The notes beneath the pieces were generated by a model that had not been told where the DNA came from, made no database searches, and saw only the letters and a program-made list of their open reading frames with translations. A stretch of 29,720 nucleotides of DNA from DASPFV01 sp035620975 (GTDB lineage Bacteria; Acidobacteriota; Vicinamibacteria; Vicinamibacterales; 2-12-FULL-66-21), in contig DASPFV010000125.1 of the NCBI GenBank assembly GCA_035620975.1, positions 1 through 29,720 of the forward strand, read 5' to 3'. Each line of letters begins with the position of its first letter. Position 1 is the first letter of the stretch. Shown in pieces: positions 1 through 7,635 of the stretch. The position numbers were made by a program, and so were the translations under genes.

Positions 1-88
1 TGCATTGACGTACTCAGGCGCGCAGTTCTGAGTACGTCAATGCAAGACCTGACCCCTGGGGAGTACGTCAATGCAAGACCTGACCCCC
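1..88. repeat. REP-like hairpin repeat, about 1.5 copies
   Basis: Positions 1-16 and 29-44 are perfect reverse complements (16 bp) around a 12-nt loop. The right arm continues as GACCTGACCCC to 57, so the left arm probably starts before the window. A 27-nt part (30-56) recurs almost at once at 61-87, giving a direct repeat with a period of 31. The core GGGGTCAGGTCTTGCA (minus strand) is also found at 22732-22777. Extragenic palindromes of this kind are often mobilised in trans by Y1 (RayT-type) transposases; no such gene is in the window, so that link is inference. The repeat touches the stop codon of the neighbouring dehydratase gene. Confidence 0.8.
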
Positions 89-2046
89 TACAGCGCCCGC
101 TTCCCCGCGGCGAGCACCCGCAGGATGGCGTCGACATCGTACACTGCGCCCCCCCAGGTGCCGCCGCTGACTTCCTGCAGCGCCGCCCAGAGGCGCGTGT
201 CGGCCGGCAGCGCCGGGTCCGGCGCCAGATCCGCACGCGGCGGTCGCGCCGCCAGGAGCCGGGTGCCCCCGTCCGCGCCGACGTGTACTCCCGATTCTCC
301 GACGAGATCCAGCGAGCCGTCCAGCCTCCGGCGGTCGATCACGATCTGAATCAAATCGCCGTCGCGGACCCTCCCGATCGGACCGCCAGCCAGCGCCTCC
401 GGCGACACGTGGCCTATGCAGGCGCCGGTCGACACGCCGCTGAACCGGGCGTCGGTCACGACCGCCACGTGCTTGCCGCCGGCCATGTACTTCAGCGCGC
501 CCGTGAGCTGGTATGTCTCCTCCATGCCGGACCCCAGGGGGCCTCTGCCGATCAGCACCAGCACGTCACCCGGAACGATCTGCTTCGCCTTGATTGCCGC
601 AATCGCCGCCGCCTCGCTCAGGAACACCTTCGCGGGTCCGATCAGGCGGTAGACGCCGTCGTCGCCGACGACGGACGGGTCGATCGCCGTGCTCTTGATG
701 ACCGATCCGTCCGGCGCGAGGTTCCCATGCGGAAAGCAGATCGTCGAAGTCAGCCCGCGCGCCGCTGCCCGCTCCGGATCCATGATCACGTCGTCCGGAT
801 CGACGCCGTCATCATGCAGGAGCCGCGCGCGCAGCCGACGCCGCCGATCGGACGACTCCCACGCGTCGAGCTGCGCGTCAAGCGTTGTCCCCGCAGCGGT
901 GAGCACGGTCGTGTCGAGCAGCCCGGCCCGGCGCAGGTGAAGCATCACCTCGGGCACGCCACCCGCGAGGAACACCTGCACCGTCGGATGGTGCCGGGGG
1001 CCGTTCGGGAGCGCATCGACGAGCCGCGGCACCTGGCGGTTGACCTCCGCCCAGTCCCGGGCGGTGGGACGCCGAATCCCTGCCGCGTGTGCAACGGCTG
1101 GCAGGTGCAGCAGCAAATTCGTGGACCCCCCGAACGCCGCATGCGTGACCATCGCATTCCTGACGGCGCGATCGCTCAGAATGTCGCGCAGCGCGAGGCC
1201 GCGGGCATGCAGGTACATGAGGGCACGCGCCGACTCCCGGGCCATCTCGACCCAGATCGCCTGGCCGGATGGCGCGAGCGCGGAGTGGCCGATGGCCATC
1301 CCCAGTGCTTCGGCGACGACTTGCGCCGTCGCGGCCGTGCCGAGGAACTGGCAGCCGCCACCGGGCGAGCCGCACGCCCGGCAACCGAGCTCCGCTGCCT
1401 CCTGCAGCGACAGCTCCCCGTGCGTGAACCGGACTCCAATCGTCTGCACGCGGCCCGCGTCCTCGGCGCCAGCGGCCGGCAGCGTCACGCCCCCGGGCAC
1501 GAGCACGCAGGGCAGGCTGGTGCTGCCGGCGAGCGCCATCATCATCGCCGGCAGGCCCTTGTCGCAGGTCGCCACACCGAGCACGCCGCGGCGCGTCGGC
1601 AGCGATCGAATGAGCCGCCGCAACACCATGGCCGCATCGTTGCGGAACGGCAGGCTGTCGAACATCGCCGTCGTGCCCTGCGACCGGCCGTCACAGGGAT
1701 CCGTGCACGCCGCGGCGAAAGGTACCCCGCCGGCCTCCGAGAGGACCTTCGCGGCCGCTTCGACGAGAAGGCCGACCTCCCAGTGTCCCGTGTGATACCC
1801 GAGCGCGATCGGGGTCCCGTCCGGCGCGCGCACGCCGCCATGCGTCGAGAGCAGGAGAAAGTCGCCGCCGCCGAGCTTTGCGGGATCCCAGCCCATCCCG
1901 GCGTTCTGCGTCCAACCGAAAAGGTCTCCCGACGGCCGGCTTCGCAGCATGTCGGGCGTGAGCGGGAGCGATCCAGAGGGTCCGGGCGCGCTCCCTCGAA
2001 CCTCGAGTATGGACGGATCGGCAGCGTCGAACGGGTTGGCCGCCAT
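88..2046 (-). CDS. D-xylonate dehydratase, YjhG/YagF type (IlvD/Edd family)
   Basis: Predicted to remove water from D-xylonate to give 2-keto-3-deoxy-D-xylonate in oxidative pentose breakdown, in the cytoplasm. The 652 residues match the usual length of the E. coli YjhG/YagF subfamily and follow it nearly from end to end, including RPSGDLFG (37-44), the early CTDPCDG (114-120), ATCDKGLP (159-166), the cysteine-rich GCRACGSPGGGCQFLG (221-236) and DARFSGVSTGACIGHVSPEA near the C terminus. Cys114/118, Cys161 and Cys222/225/232 are candidate Fe-S cluster ligands. The start is ATG without a good Shine-Dalgarno; a TATAAT box lies 12 nt upstream. No other pentose-pathway gene is nearby, so the substrate rests on family membership alone. 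The stop codon directly abuts the repeat at 1-88. Confidence 0.9.
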   Translation of the reverse strand: MAANPFDAADPSILEVRGSAPGPSGSLPLTPDMLRSRPSGDLFGWTQNAGMGWDPAKLGGGDFLLLSTHGGVRAPDGTPIALGYHTGHWEVGLLVEAAAKVLSEAGGVPFAAACTDPCDGRSQGTTAMFDSLPFRNDAAMVLRRLIRSLPTRRGVLGVATCDKGLPAMMMALAGSTSLPCVLVPGGVTLPAAGAEDAGRVQTIGVRFTHGELSLQEAAELGCRACGSPGGGCQFLGTAATAQVVAEALGMAIGHSALAPSGQAIWVEMARESARALMYLHARGLALRDILSDRAVRNAMVTHAAFGGSTNLLLHLPAVAHAAGIRRPTARDWAEVNRQVPRLVDALPNGPRHHPTVQVFLAGGVPEVMLHLRRAGLLDTTVLTAAGTTLDAQLDAWESSDRRRRLRARLLHDDGVDPDDVIMDPERAAARGLTSTICFPHGNLAPDGSVIKSTAIDPSVVGDDGVYRLIGPAKVFLSEAAAIAAIKAKQIVPGDVLVLIGRGPLGSGMEETYQLTGALKYMAGGKHVAVVTDARFSGVSTGACIGHVSPEALAGGPIGRVRDGDLIQIVIDRRRLDGSLDLVGESGVHVGADGGTRLLAARPPRADLAPDPALPADTRLWAALQEVSGGTWGGAVYDVDAILRVLAAGKRAL

Positions 2047-2058
2047 GGGTCAGACCTG

Positions 2059-2064
2059 ATTATA
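2059..2064 (-). promoter_or_regulatory. Candidate -10 box (TATAAT) of the dehydratase gene
   Basis: A perfect TATAAT on the minus strand ends 12 nt before the ATG at 2046, which would give a 5'-leader of only about 6 nt. No recognisable -35 is seen. This is part of a recurring arrangement in the window, described under findings. Confidence 0.45.
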
Positions 2065-2318
2065 GGCGCGGCTGGCAGGCTCGCGGTCGCGCTCCGGAAC
2101 CGCCGCGCGGACGGCTGTGTTTCAGCAGCGGCGGAACGACGCGACAGTCGAGGACGCACGAACGGCCATCCACGGAGGCTCCTGCATACCTTCGCCGCGG
2201 ATGCGGGCTGTTCGTGGGATGGGCCCGGCGTCGCGGTGGTCATTGCGCCCCCGGAGACGCCACGCGTGACGGTCGCTTCGCGGCGGATGCTGTCAGACCG
2301 TCGGGGAAAAAGAGGCGC

Positions 2319-2879
2319 TCAGCTGACCCCGGCCTGCGCCGTGAGCCTGCGGCGTTGCAGCTTCGCGGAGTAGTTCTTCTCGAGGAACTCCACGCCGTCG
2401 GCGGTGATCTGCAGGCGCGAATTGTCGTCGCGCGTGATGTACTTCTTCTGCACCAGATACCAGATGGTGAAATCGAGCTGCTCGCGGGGCCGGCCAATCA
2501 GCCCCTCGAGGTCGCCCGAGAACATCGCGGGCGTCGACGGCTCGGTCCGGCGCTTCGTGTAGAGCGCCTCGAGCAGGGTCAGCCGCACCATGTGCTCGAG
2601 CTCGAAATCGTTTTCGGCCGACGCGCCGGTCGTAACGAGTCGCCAGCGATCCCGACGCCGCTGCTGGTAGCTGATGTCGTAGCGCGCGCGCTGCTCCGGA
2701 TCGCTGAGGACGGTGTAGGCCTGGTGGATCTCCCTGAAACGCGCCTCGCTGCCGGTCTCCTGGTTATCGGGGTGAAATCGCTGCGCGAGGAAGCGGTACA
2801 CGCGGTGGACCGTGTCGGGGTCCGCGTTCGCGCTGACCTGCAGGACCTCGTAATAATCAACGCCAGTGTCGTCGGACAT
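2319..2879 (-). CDS. DnaJ (J) domain protein
   Basis: A 186-residue cytoplasmic protein. Residues 7-70 are a J domain (DYYEVLQVSANADPDTVHR, then FHPDN with the HPD tripeptide that stimulates DnaK ATPase, then AYTVLSDPEQRARYD). It lacks the Gly/Phe and zinc-finger regions of full DnaJ. The C-terminal half (about 85-186) is predicted to be largely helical and contains KKYITRDDNSRLQITADGVE, which resembles a winged-helix fold (inference). The ATG at 2879 is preferred to an upstream extension to 3014 because the J domain begins right after it. It diverges from the ADOP permease across about 170 nt. The client or partner is unknown; it is probably a specialised DnaK co-chaperone. Confidence 0.85.
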   Translation of the reverse strand: MSDDTGVDYYEVLQVSANADPDTVHRVYRFLAQRFHPDNQETGSEARFREIHQAYTVLSDPEQRARYDISYQQRRRDRWRLVTTGASAENDFELEHMVRLTLLEALYTKRRTEPSTPAMFSGDLEGLIGRPREQLDFTIWYLVQKKYITRDDNSRLQITADGVEFLEKNYSAKLQRRRLTAQAGVS

Positions 2880-3036
2880 GGGGACGCTCGTTTCGGCCGG
2901 CAGGGACCAGCCCGACCTCGACCGCGCCGCCGGCCGGACGGGAGCGCGCGCCGTCGCCACACCAGACGGAGCGCGCCACCAGACCGTATCGGCTGAACGC
3001 CTCGGAAACTTCACAACCCGTCAGCCGTGCCGCACG

Positions 3037-3042
3037 TCTAAT
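3037..3042 (+). promoter_or_regulatory. Candidate -10 box (TCTAAT) of the ADOP permease
   Basis: TCTAAT (5 of 6 to consensus) ends 6 nt before the ATG at 3049. No Shine-Dalgarno lies between, which fits a leaderless transcript. Confidence 0.35.
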
Positions 3043-3048
3043 GCTGGC

Positions 3049-5508
3049 ATGCCGCTGGAATCGTTCTTCAGGGATCTCAAGCAGTCGCTGCGGATGTTCG
3101 CCCAGAGCCCGGCGTTCACGCTGGCTGCCGTGGCCGCGCTGACGCTCGGAATCGGCGTGAACACCGCGATTTTCTCGGTCGTGGACGCCGTCCTCCTCCG
3201 TCCCGTGCCGTTTCCGGATCCGGATCGGCTCGTCATGTTCCTGAACACATCGCCGCAGGGCTCCGGACCGGCCGCCTCGCCGGCCAAGCTCGCCCACTAT
3301 CGCCAGCAGACGAGCGTCGTCCACGACGTCGCGGGTTTCAGGCTCGGCCTGGTCAACCTCACGGGAGGCGCGTTCCCGGAACAGATCCGATCGGGCCAGG
3401 TCACGGCCGATTTCTTCACGCTGTTCGGCGCGTCGTTCGCGCGGGGGCGGTCGTTCACACCGGACGAGGATCGCCCCGGTAGTCCGCCGGTCGCCGTGCT
3501 GAGCGAGTCGCTGTGGGCCACGCGCTTCGAGCGCGATCCGGACATCGTGGGCAGGAGCATCTCCCTCGCCGGCGTGACTCACACGATCGTGGGCGTCCTC
3601 GGCCCCTTCAGCTTCGAGGATCTCGGACCCGAACCACAGGTCTGGACGCCTTTCCAGCTCGACCCGAACACCTCCGATCAGGGCCACTACTTCCGGGCGG
3701 CGGGCCGGCTGAACGACGGAGTCTCGCTCGAGCAGGCCCAGGCGCGCCTCCGGCTCTCGGCCGGGGACTACCGCCAGCGCTTCCCCACTGCGCTCGGACC
3801 GAACTCCGCGTTCAGCGTCGAGCCAATCCAGGAGGTCCTGGTGCGCAACGTCCGCACGTCGCTGATGGTCCTGGCGGGCGCGGTCGCCTTCGTGCTGCTG
3901 ATCGCCTGCGCGAACGTCGCGAACCTGCTGCTCGTCCGGGCGACCGGGCGCAGGCGTGAGATCGCGATTCGGGCTGCAATTGGCGGTTCCCGCGCGCGAA
4001 TCATCCGGCAGCTGCTCACCGAGAGCGTCGTGCTGTCGGCCACCGGCGGCGCGCTGGGTCTCGGTCTCGGGCTGCTCGGGATCCGGGCGCTCCTGGCCGT
4101 CAACACCGCAGGCCTGCCGCGCGTCGGCCAGGATGGCGCGCTGGTCGGCATCGAGTGGCGCGTGCTGGCGTTCACGATTGCCGTGTCGCTCGGCACGGCT
4201 CTCCTCATCGGCCTGATTCCTGCGCTGCAGAGTGCCCGCACGGACCTCACGACGACGCTCAAGGAGAGCAGCGGCCGATCAGGGAGCGGGTCCCGTCAGA
4301 ACAGATCCCGATCGCTGCTGGTCGTCAGCGAAGTGGCGCTCGCGCTGGTGCTGTTGATCGGGTCCGCCCTGCTCATCCGGACTGCCGTGGCCCTCGGCCG
4401 CGTCGATCCCGGGTTCGATGCGAACAACGTCCTCACGATGCGTATGTCGCTCACCGATCCTCGCTTCCAGACCTCCGCGGGCGTGGCCCAGACGATCCGG
4501 GACGGTCTGGAGCGCCTCCGCGCCGTGCCGGGCGTCGTCCACGCGACGGCCACCTGCTGCGTGCCTCTCGAGGGCGGCTACGGCCTTCCATTTCTGATCG
4601 TTGGCCGTCCGGCTGACGGCCCGTTCCACGGCGGCGGCGGCTGGATCACCATCTCACCTGGCTACTTCGACGTTTTCGGGATTCCTGTCAAGCGAGGGCG
4701 GGCATTCGACGACCGCGACAGCGGCTCCGCTCCGGGCGTGGTGATCATCAACGAAACGATGGCGCGGCAGTACTGGCCCGACAGCGATCCCCTGGATTCG
4801 CGGCTGGAGATCGGCCGCAGCATGCGCGAGTTCGCCTCCGATCCCGAGCGGCAGATCATCGGCATCGTCGGCGACACCCGCGACGGCGGCCTGAACAACA
4901 ATCCGCAGCCGACGATGTACGTGCCCCAGGCGCAGGTGCCGGACGAGGCCAACGCCCTGAACGTGCGGCTGTCGCCGCTCGCCTGGGTCGTGCGGACGCA
5001 CGTCGCGCCGTACTCCGTCAGCCAGGCCGTGCAGGAACAGCTGCGTCAGGCGGCCGGCCTTCCGGTCTCGAACGTGCGGACGATGAACGAGGTCGTGTCG
5101 CTCTCGACATCACGACAGCGCTTCAACATGTGGCTGATGACGGTCTTCGGCGCCTGTGCCCTGCTGCTGGCCGCCATCGGCATCTACGGGCTGATGGCGT
5201 ACTCCGTCGAGCAGCGCACCCAGGAAATCGGGATCCGGCTGGCGCTCGGCGCGCAGGCATCGCACGTCAGGAACATGGTCGTCCTGCAGGGCATGCGCCT
5301 GGCCATCGTCGGCGTCGTCATCGGCCTCGGCACCGGCTTCGGAGTGGCACGCTACATCTCGACGCTGCTGTTCGGCGTGACCACGCGGGATCCGATCACG
5401 TTCCTCGGCGTGCCGCTGCTTTTGACCCTCGTCGCGTTCCTGGCTGTGTGGCTCCCGGCGAGGCGCGCGAGCCGAGTCGACCCGATTGTGGCGTTGCGGT
5501 ACGAGTAG
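3049..5508 (+). CDS. ADOP-family ABC transporter permease (MacB/FtsX type)
   Basis: An 819-residue inner-membrane permease with the duplicated layout typical of acidobacterial ADOP proteins. It has an N-terminal DLKQSLRMFAQSPAFTLAAV segment and a first transmembrane helix with LTLGIGVNTAIFSVVDAVLL, then a MacB-like periplasmic domain. A three-helix FtsX domain follows (RRREIAIRAAIGGSRARIIR loop), then a second periplasmic domain and a second FtsX domain (EQRTQEIGIRLALGAQASHV). The end ARRASRVDPIVALRYE is the family signature. No ABC ATPase is adjacent, hence 'orphan'. The family is thought to act in export or mechanotransmission, but substrates are unknown. The ATG at 3049 is chosen because the family's N terminus starts there; the reading frame is open further upstream. 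Confidence 0.93.
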   Translation: MPLESFFRDLKQSLRMFAQSPAFTLAAVAALTLGIGVNTAIFSVVDAVLLRPVPFPDPDRLVMFLNTSPQGSGPAASPAKLAHYRQQTSVVHDVAGFRLGLVNLTGGAFPEQIRSGQVTADFFTLFGASFARGRSFTPDEDRPGSPPVAVLSESLWATRFERDPDIVGRSISLAGVTHTIVGVLGPFSFEDLGPEPQVWTPFQLDPNTSDQGHYFRAAGRLNDGVSLEQAQARLRLSAGDYRQRFPTALGPNSAFSVEPIQEVLVRNVRTSLMVLAGAVAFVLLIACANVANLLLVRATGRRREIAIRAAIGGSRARIIRQLLTESVVLSATGGALGLGLGLLGIRALLAVNTAGLPRVGQDGALVGIEWRVLAFTIAVSLGTALLIGLIPALQSARTDLTTTLKESSGRSGSGSRQNRSRSLLVVSEVALALVLLIGSALLIRTAVALGRVDPGFDANNVLTMRMSLTDPRFQTSAGVAQTIRDGLERLRAVPGVVHATATCCVPLEGGYGLPFLIVGRPADGPFHGGGGWITISPGYFDVFGIPVKRGRAFDDRDSGSAPGVVIINETMARQYWPDSDPLDSRLEIGRSMREFASDPERQIIGIVGDTRDGGLNNNPQPTMYVPQAQVPDEANALNVRLSPLAWVVRTHVAPYSVSQAVQEQLRQAAGLPVSNVRTMNEVVSLSTSRQRFNMWLMTVFGACALLLAAIGIYGLMAYSVEQRTQEIGIRLALGAQASHVRNMVVLQGMRLAIVGVVIGLGTGFGVARYISTLLFGVTTRDPITFLGVPLLLTLVAFLAVWLPARRASRVDPIVALRYE

Positions 5509-5516
5509 CGAGGTTC

Positions 5517-5567
5517 CTGGTGCCGGGTTCCGGGTTCCGGTTCCTGGTTCCGGGTTCCGGGTTCGGA
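5517..5567 (+). repeat. Heptamer microsatellite (GGGTTCC)
   Basis: About six imperfect tandem copies of a 7-bp unit (gttccgg and variants) lie between the permease stop and the next start codon. The last unit grades into GGAGAG, the only plausible Shine-Dalgarno for the HAD gene. The same base composition and period recur at 7506-7586. Confidence 0.85.
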
Positions 5568-5573
5568 GAGTCG

Positions 5574-6251
5574 ATGCAGATTCGGTTGGTCGTGTTCGAT
5601 CTCGCGGGGACGACCGTCAGGGATGGCGGTGAGGTCGTCACGGCCTTCACCCGGGCGCTGGAAGAGCATGGCGTCGCTGTCACGCCGGCGGAGCTCGCCG
5701 CAGTGCGTGGATCGTCGAAGCGGGAGGCGATCCTTCGCTTTGTACGCAATGGACCAGATCGGCAGGAGCGCGGGCATCTCGCCTATCGCTCGTTCCGCCG
5801 GCACCTCGAAACCCTGTATTCGGCTGGAGGCGTGGCGCCCGTCCCTGGCGCCGAGCAGACCTTCCGCGAGCTGCGCGGCCGGGGCATCCGCGTCGCGCTC
5901 AACACGGGCTTCGACCGCGACATCACCACGCGGCTGCTCTCCGCGCTCGGCTGGAGCGACCGGATTGTCGACACGGTCGTGTGCGGTGACGACGTGAAGG
6001 AGGGCCGGCCCGCGCCGGATCTGATCTTCGCCGCCATGCAGCGGAGCGGGATCGATGCGCCGGCACAGGTGGCGAACGTGGGCGATACCACGCTCGATCT
6101 CCTGGCCGGCTGGCGGGTCGGCGTGGCGATCAACATCGGCGTCACGTCGGGCGCGCACACGCGCGCGCAGCTCGAGGCCGCTCCCCACACGCACGTCGTC
6201 GAGTCGGTCGGCGACGTCCCGTCTGTCCTCACCCGCTCGCTCGTGAGGTGA
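5574..6251 (+). CDS. HAD-superfamily hydrolase, phosphonatase-like
   Basis: A 225-residue cytoplasmic protein. Motif I is VVFDLAGTTVRDGG (residues 6-19); DxAGTT is characteristic of the phosphonatase-like HAD branch rather than of phosphoglycolate phosphatases. A helical cap follows. Motif II is the LNTGFDR region, motif III lies in VKEGRPAPDLIF and motif IV is VGDTTLDLLAG, which supplies the acidic metal ligands. The substrate cannot be read from the sequence: true phosphonoacetaldehyde hydrolase needs a cap lysine, and the only candidate here is in the SSKREAI stretch. The gene is preceded by a heptamer repeat and GGAGAG 3 nt from the ATG. It converges on the FMN dehydrogenase gene with 30 nt between stops. 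Confidence 0.85.
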   Translation: MQIRLVVFDLAGTTVRDGGEVVTAFTRALEEHGVAVTPAELAAVRGSSKREAILRFVRNGPDRQERGHLAYRSFRRHLETLYSAGGVAPVPGAEQTFRELRGRGIRVALNTGFDRDITTRLLSALGWSDRIVDTVVCGDDVKEGRPAPDLIFAAMQRSGIDAPAQVANVGDTTLDLLAGWRVGVAINIGVTSGAHTRAQLEAAPHTHVVESVGDVPSVLTRSLVR

Positions 6252-6281
6252 TCGACTGTCCGCGCCTGCGCGGCGGAGGGA

Positions 6282-7490
6282 TCAGCGGCTGGCCATCTGC
6301 CATCTGCCATGCCCGGCGCCCGACGGGAACCACTCCGGTGGCACGTCCACGTAGGATCGATCGAGCGCCGCCACGGATTCGCACCCCAGGAGCTTCATCG
6401 TCCGCAGCATGTCCGCGCGGAGGATCTCGATCGCGCGCGTGACGCCCGGCCCGCCGAACGCCCCGAGGCCGTAGGCGTACGCGCGGCCGACGAGCACGGC
6501 GCGCGCGCCGAGGCAGAGCGCCTTCACGACGTCGCTGCCGCGCCTGACCCCGCCGTCCACGAGCACCTCGATCCGGCCGCCGGCAGCCTCGACGATCTCG
6601 GGCAGCACCTGGAGCGTTCCCCGGACGCCATCCAGCTGCCTGCCGCCGTGATTCGAGACGACGATCGCGTCGGCTCCCTCGTCGACCGCACGCCGCGCGT
6701 CCTCGCCGATGTGCACGCCCTTGACGACGACGGGCCCCTGCCAGACGTCCCGGATCCAGCGCAGGTCGGCCCAGGTAATGACGGACTGCTCCAGCGCGGC
6801 GCCGACGTCGGTATACGGCATCGGTCCCTGATCCGGGATCATCACGTTGGGGAATTTCATCAGCCCGCCGTCGCCGAGGAATCCGATCACCCAGCCGGGC
6901 TTCGTCACGAACTGACCAACGAAGGGCAGCTTCTGCAGGAGCGAGCCGGACACCAGCTCCTTGATGCCGTTGCGGAGGTCACGCTCGCGCATGCCCGAGA
7001 CCGCCGTATCGATGGTCACCACGAGCGCGGAAAAGCCTGCCCGTTTCGCGCGCTCGATCCCCGCCATCGCCACGTCGCGCCCGCCGGCCAGATACAGCTG
7101 ATACCAGGCCGCGCCGGTGCAGGCCTGCCGCACGTCCTCGCAACGACACCCGGAGAGCGTCGAGAGCGTATAGATGGTCCCCGCCGCGCCGGCCGCCCGG
7201 GCGGCATGCTCCTCCCCGCGCGGATAGAACAGGCGGGAACTGCCGACCGGCGCGAGGATGATCGGAAACGCGATGGGCATGCCGAGGACGGTGGTCCGGA
7301 GGTCGCACGAGGGGGTCTTCACGGCGCTGCGGGGCCTGAACGCGACCTGCTCGAAGGCGCGGCAGTTCTCGCGCAGCGTGATCTCTGCGTCGGCGCCGCC
7401 GTCGATGTAATCGAAGACCGGCCGGGGCAGCCGGCGCCGCGCCGCACGCCGGAGGTCGTCGATGTTGACCACCCTGTCCAGCTTCGACAT
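6282..7490 (-). CDS. FMN-dependent alpha-hydroxy-acid dehydrogenase (lactate dehydrogenase type)
   Basis: A 402-residue flavoprotein of the glycolate oxidase / L-lactate dehydrogenase (LldD) family, oxidising an L-2-hydroxyacid to a 2-oxoacid. Visible family landmarks are VFDYIDGGADAE (active-site Tyr near the N terminus), the TLSTLSG segment, WYQLYLAGG, VVTIDTAVSG with RERDLRNG, the FMN-binding lysine in VVVKGVHIGED, the catalytic SNHGGRQLDG (His and Arg) and the phosphate-binding VDGGVRRGSDVVKA and VGRAYAYGL. The ATG at 7490 is preferred to a TTG at 7520, because that TTG lies in a heptamer repeat. The last eight or so residues (GRWQMASR) are encoded by another 7-bp repeat and are probably not functional. 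The exact hydroxyacid is undetermined. Confidence 0.9.
   Translation of the reverse strand: MSKLDRVVNIDDLRRAARRRLPRPVFDYIDGGADAEITLRENCRAFEQVAFRPRSAVKTPSCDLRTTVLGMPIAFPIILAPVGSSRLFYPRGEEHAARAAGAAGTIYTLSTLSGCRCEDVRQACTGAAWYQLYLAGGRDVAMAGIERAKRAGFSALVVTIDTAVSGMRERDLRNGIKELVSGSLLQKLPFVGQFVTKPGWVIGFLGDGGLMKFPNVMIPDQGPMPYTDVGAALEQSVITWADLRWIRDVWQGPVVVKGVHIGEDARRAVDEGADAIVVSNHGGRQLDGVRGTLQVLPEIVEAAGGRIEVLVDGGVRRGSDVVKALCLGARAVLVGRAYAYGLGAFGGPGVTRAIEILRADMLRTMKLLGCESVAALDRSYVDVPPEWFPSGAGHGRWQMASR
6292..6312 (+). repeat. Heptamer microsatellite (GCCATCT) inside a gene end
   Basis: Two perfect and one partial copy of gccatct. On the minus strand it encodes the tail of the FMN dehydrogenase, so the repeat has been read into the protein's C terminus. 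Confidence 0.75.
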
Positions 7491-7505
7491 GGACCGGATT
7501 GTCTC

Positions 7506-7586
7506 AGGTTCACCATTCAAGGTTCAAGGTTCAAGGTTCAGGGTTCGACGTTCAAAGGTTCGAGGTTCCCGGTTCCGGAGTTCGGC
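7506..7586 (+). repeat. Heptamer microsatellite (GGTTCAA)
   Basis: Tandem imperfect units ggttcaa, ggttcag, ggttcga, ggttccc and ggttccg fill the space between the divergent FMN dehydrogenase and rhodanese genes and end 2 nt before the rhodanese -35 box. Confidence 0.85.
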
Positions 7587-7588
7587 GA

Positions 7589-7617
7589 TTGACAGTGGAC
7601 GGGGGTACCTGTAGATT
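7589..7617 (+). promoter_or_regulatory. Sigma70-type promoter of the rhodanese gene
   Basis: TTGACA (7589-7594), a 17-nt spacer, then TAGATT (7612-7617). Transcription would start near 7624, just before AGAGGA (Shine-Dalgarno) and the ATG at 7636. This is the most consensus-like protein-gene promoter in the window. Confidence 0.65.
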
Positions 7618-7635
7618 ATCGACAAGAGGATCGGC

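Noticed and set aside
40..2373. A 777-codon open frame on the plus strand
   Set aside because: It is the antisense of the xylonate dehydratase gene; its translation is Arg/Pro/His-rich without domain features, as expected for the complement of a GC-rich gene.
7490..7520. TTG start that would add 10 residues to the FMN dehydrogenase
   Set aside because: The extension lies in a heptamer repeat and is absent from the family's N terminus; the ATG at 7490 fits better.
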